A stretch of 64,000 nucleotides of DNA from an uncultured Rhodopila sp. (GTDB lineage: Bacteria; Pseudomonadota; Alphaproteobacteria; Acetobacterales; Acetobacteraceae). Positions 61,479-64,000 of the stretch are shown one piece after another. The stretch spans positions 186,001 through 250,000 of the forward strand of contig NZ_CAJATU010000072.1 in assembly GCF_903944925.1 (NCBI RefSeq). The letters run 5' to 3'. The position numbers and the translations under genes are program-made. Each line of letters opens with the position of its first letter. Position 1 is the first letter of the stretch. The notes beneath the pieces were generated by a model that saw only the letters and a list, made by a program, of their open reading frames with translations, did not search any database and was not told where the DNA came from.

Positions 61479-61491
61479 TGACACCAACAAT
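61477..61491. promoter_or_regulatory. Candidate CbbR (T-N11-A) operator
   Basis: ATTGACACCAACAAT has inverted ends ATTG/CAAT and fits the LysR-type T-N11-A motif. It lies across the cbbR start in the 99-bp divergent region, so it could serve autoregulation and cbbF activation. Confidence 0.4.
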
Positions 61492-61577
61492 AAAGGAATT
61501 TCTTTTGTTCGGGAACCCGTCTAGGAAGCGTCCAGAGGCAAGGCAAAAGGTCAATGCCTGCCAGGGGAGACGGAACC

Positions 61578-62612
61578 GTGACGACTTTGCACGAGCATCT
61601 TGCCACATGGTCAGCCGCGGACCCGAACCGGGGACCCCTGGCGGACACGGTCGCGGCCATCGCAGCGGCCGCCGCCCAACTTGCCACCGTTGTCGCGCAA
61701 GGCCCGCTGGCCGGCGATGTCAGCCGCCTGTTGGGCGACAGCGCGGACGGCGACGGCCAAAAAGCGCTTGACGCTTATGCCAACACCTTATTCCTCGATC
61801 ACCTCCGTACCGCGCCGGTCGCGGCTGTCGTGTCGGAAGAGGTGAACGACCCGGTTGTCCTGAATCCCGGCGGCGTGCTGGCCGTGGCATTGGACCCGCT
61901 CGACGGCTCCAACAATATCGATCTGAACGCGCCCTTGGGCACCGTGTTCTCGGTGCTGCCGGCGAAGACTCCCGGCGCGCCGCAGAGCAGCTTTTTTCTC
62001 GTGCCCGGCAGCGTCCAGCTTGCCGCCGGCTTCGTGCTGTATGGCCCGCATACGTCGTTGGTCCTGACCTTGGGCGATGGCGTAAACATCTTCACACTGG
62101 ATCGGAAGCAGGGCGTGTTCGTGCTGACGCGTCCGTCGGTGAAGATCCCGGCCGGCACGCGCGAATACGCGATCAACGCGTCGAATGCGCGGCAGTGGCC
62201 GTTGCCGGTGCGCGCCTTTGTCGAGGAATGCGTGGCCGGCCGTGACGGCCCGCGCGGGGTCGATTACAACACCCGCTGGCTCGGCGCCGTGGTGTCGGAG
62301 GCGTATCGCATCCTGGTGCATGGCGGCATCTATTTGTATCCCGGCGACGTCCGCCCCGGCTATCGCCGCGGCCGGTTGCGTCTGCTGTATGAAGCCAGCC
62401 CGATCGCCTTCCTGATCGAGCAGGCCGGCGGCACCGCGACCGATGGTTACACCCGCACCCTCGACATCGTTCCGACCGGGATCCACGAGCAGGCGCCGCT
62501 GATTTTCGGATCGAAAGACAAGGTCGACCGGGTGATCGAGCTTTACACGGAAAGCGTGCCTCAGGCCGGACAGCGGCCACTGTTTGCCACGCGTGGCCTG
62601 TTCAAGTCCTGA
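61578..62612 (+). CDS. cbbF: Fructose-1,6-bisphosphatase (class I)
   Basis: 344 residues from GTG 61578. The metal-binding motif VALDPLDGSNNIDLNAPLGTVFSVLP is diagnostic, along with the substrate site DYNTRWLGAVVSEAYRIL and the C-terminal LIEQAGGTATDG. It dephosphorylates fructose-1,6- (and often sedoheptulose-1,7-) bisphosphate. GTG is preferred for its GGGGAGA, but an in-frame ATG eight codons upstream (61554) is an alternative. First gene of cbbF-cbbP-cbbA. Confidence 0.95.
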   Translation: MTTLHEHLATWSAADPNRGPLADTVAAIAAAAAQLATVVAQGPLAGDVSRLLGDSADGDGQKALDAYANTLFLDHLRTAPVAAVVSEEVNDPVVLNPGGVLAVALDPLDGSNNIDLNAPLGTVFSVLPAKTPGAPQSSFFLVPGSVQLAAGFVLYGPHTSLVLTLGDGVNIFTLDRKQGVFVLTRPSVKIPAGTREYAINASNARQWPLPVRAFVEECVAGRDGPRGVDYNTRWLGAVVSEAYRILVHGGIYLYPGDVRPGYRRGRLRLLYEASPIAFLIEQAGGTATDGYTRTLDIVPTGIHEQAPLIFGSKDKVDRVIELYTESVPQAGQRPLFATRGLFKS

Positions 62613-62630
62613 CGGGGAAAGTCATAAAAA

Positions 62631-63506
62631 ATGTCAGTCAAACATCCAATCGTCTCGGTGACGGGGTCATCGGGCGCCGGCACAACAACGGTCAAAACCA
62701 CGTTCGAGCGCATATTTACCCGCGAAAAGATCGAAGCCGCCTTCATCGAGGGCGATGCGTTCCATCGCTATGATCGCCTCGACATGCGCAAGGCGATGGC
62801 CGACGCTGAGGCGAACGGCAATCATCATTTCAGCCATTTCGGGCCGGAAGCGAACCTGCTGAAGGAACTGGAAACCGTCTTCAGCGACTACGGCAAGTCC
62901 GGCGTCAGCCAGACCCGCCACTATATCCACGATGACAAGGAAGCCGAGAAATACGGCGCCAAGCCGGGGACCTTTACGGCCTGGGAGCCGATCAATGCCG
63001 GTTCCAACATGCTGTTCTATGAAGGACTGCACGGCGCCATCGTCACCGAGGACCTCAACGTCGCCAAGCATGCCGACCTGAAAATCGGCGTCGTGCCGGT
63101 GATCAACCTGGAATGGATCCAGAAGATCCATCGCGACAAGGCCAGCCGCGGCTATTCGACCGAGGCGGTGACCGACACCATCCTGCGCCGGATGCCGGAC
63201 TATGTTCGCTACATCTGCCCGCAGTTCACCGAAACCGACGTGAACTTCCAGCGCGTGCCGACGGTCGATACGTCCAATCCGTTCATCGCCCGTTCGATCC
63301 CGACCGCCGATGAATCGCTGGTGGTAATCCGCTTCAAGAGCCCGCGCGGCATCGACTTTTCATACCTGGTGTCCATGCTGCACGGCAGTTTCATGTCGCG
63401 AGCCAATTCAATCGTCATCCCGGGCAACAAGCTGGACCTGGCGATGCAACTGATATTGACGCCGATGATCCTGCAATTGTTCGAGCGCGCAAAGCGCGCT
63501 ACCTGA
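62631..63506 (+). CDS. cbbP: Phosphoribulokinase
   Basis: 291 residues, bacterial class I PRK. The P-loop GSSGAGTTTVKTTF is at about 12-25, EGDAFHRYDRLDM contains the catalytic/substrate residues, and FYEGLHGAIVTEDLNVAKHADLKIGVVPVINLEWIQKI is typical. It makes ribulose-1,5-bisphosphate. This enzyme with cbbR and cbbF implies a Calvin cycle, although Rubisco is beyond the window. Confidence 0.97.
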   Translation: MSVKHPIVSVTGSSGAGTTTVKTTFERIFTREKIEAAFIEGDAFHRYDRLDMRKAMADAEANGNHHFSHFGPEANLLKELETVFSDYGKSGVSQTRHYIHDDKEAEKYGAKPGTFTAWEPINAGSNMLFYEGLHGAIVTEDLNVAKHADLKIGVVPVINLEWIQKIHRDKASRGYSTEAVTDTILRRMPDYVRYICPQFTETDVNFQRVPTVDTSNPFIARSIPTADESLVVIRFKSPRGIDFSYLVSMLHGSFMSRANSIVIPGNKLDLAMQLILTPMILQLFERAKRAT

Positions 63507-63533
63507 TCCCTGCACATTTGAAAGGACCTGACC

Positions 63534-64000
63534 ATGGCGTTCATCAGCCTGCGGCAACTGCTCGATCATGCGGCTGAGCATGACTACGGCGTGCCGGCGT
63601 TCAACATCAACAACATGGAACAACTGACCGCCATCATGGCGGCGGCGGAAAAGACCGACTCGCCGGTGATCGTCCAGGCCAGCCGCGGCGCACGCAACTA
63701 TGCCGGCGACATCATCCTGCGCAAGCTGATCGAGGGCGCCGTCGAGACCTGGCCGCATATCCCGGTGGTCATGCATCTCGACCACGGCGACAAGCCGGCC
63801 ACCTGCCTGTCGGCGATCCAGTCCGGCTTCACCAGCGTCATGATGGACGGGTCGCTCGAAGCCGACGGCAAGACCCCGTCGAGCTACGAATACAATGTCG
63901 CCACCACCGCCAAGGTGGCGGAGTTTTCCCATGCCATCGGCGTATCGGTGGAGGGCGAACTCGGCTGCCTCGGTTCGCTTGAGAGCGGCCACGGTGAGAA
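63534..64000 (+). CDS. cbbA: Fructose-1,6-bisphosphate aldolase class II (3' end outside window)
   Basis: 155 codons are visible. [30 protein letters not shown] and [30 protein letters not shown], with the Zn-binding His and catalytic Asp, identify the Zn-dependent aldolase of the Calvin type. The ATG at 63534 follows AAGGA and is 27 bp after cbbP. The ORF is open at the right edge. Confidence 0.95.
   Translation, partial: MAFISLRQLLDHAAEHDYGVPAFNINNMEQLTAIMAAAEKTDSPVIVQASRGARNYAGDIILRKLIEGAVETWPHIPVVMHLDHGDKPATCLSAIQSGFTSVMMDGSLEADGKTPSSYEYNVATTAKVAEFSHAIGVSVEGELGCLGSLESGHGE

Overview
The window looks like a chromosome segment of an alphaproteobacterial anoxygenic phototroph. Coding density, GC-rich codon use and gene content suggest the Acetobacteraceae (Rhodopila- or Acidiphilium-like), but no species can be named from this sequence alone. 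The core is half of a photosynthesis gene cluster (about 26.3-47.1 kb). Two high-potential iron-sulfur protein (HiPIP) genes lie just beyond one end of it, and a Calvin-cycle cluster (cbbR / cbbF-cbbP-cbbA) runs off the right edge.

Layout. 1-8.6 kb: a partial DEAD-box RNA helicase, an orphan PDC-PAS membrane sensor, lrgA-lrgB, a beta-ketoadipyl-CoA thiolase, a DUF2442 protein, a 2-hydroxyacid dehydrogenase / enolase-superfamily pair and a PRC-barrel protein. 8.8-18.9 kb: a TonB-dependent receptor, a glycine-rich secreted protein, two paralogous amidases with small accessory genes, a Nudix hydrolase, a nitroreductase, an Ldh-family dehydrogenase and panB. 19-23.3 kb: a histidine operon (hisB, DUF2628, hisH, GNAT, hisA, hisF, hisE). 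23.3-26.2 kb: a frameshifted alpha/beta hydrolase, small proteins and the two HiPIPs, each followed by a strong hairpin.

26.3-41.7 kb, all minus strand and almost without gaps: bchF-bchN-bchB-bchH-bchL-bchM-lhaA-puhA-puhB-puhC-(unnamed)-acsF-puhE-hemA. This set takes 5-aminolevulinate through Mg-chelation, methylation, oxygen-dependent ring closure, dark protochlorophyllide reduction and C3-vinyl hydration, and it also builds the reaction centre H subunit and its assembly factors. Facing it across a 367-bp regulatory region, on the plus strand, are aerR-like and ppsR-like regulators, bchG, bchP and tspO. The puf, crt, bchCXYZ, bchD/I and bchE genes are not in this window, so the photosynthesis cluster is split or continues elsewhere.

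47.6-64 kb: a flavoprotein, leuC, then an accessory patch (a decayed VapB-type antitoxin and a DUF29 gene) that separates leuC from leuD-leuB. After these come tRNA-Arg(ACG), a second DUF29 gene with an apparent ACG start, an acyltransferase-3 protein, a small basic protein, an MFS transporter, a large hybrid histidine kinase and the divergent Calvin-cycle locus.

I saw no CRISPR array, rRNA, transposase or phage genes. The least explained items are the 92-codon gene in the puh-acsF operon, the amidase-plus-small-protein units, the palindrome upstream of the first HiPIP gene, and two intergenic repeat families. Functional names come from recognised motifs and gene order; no database search was possible.
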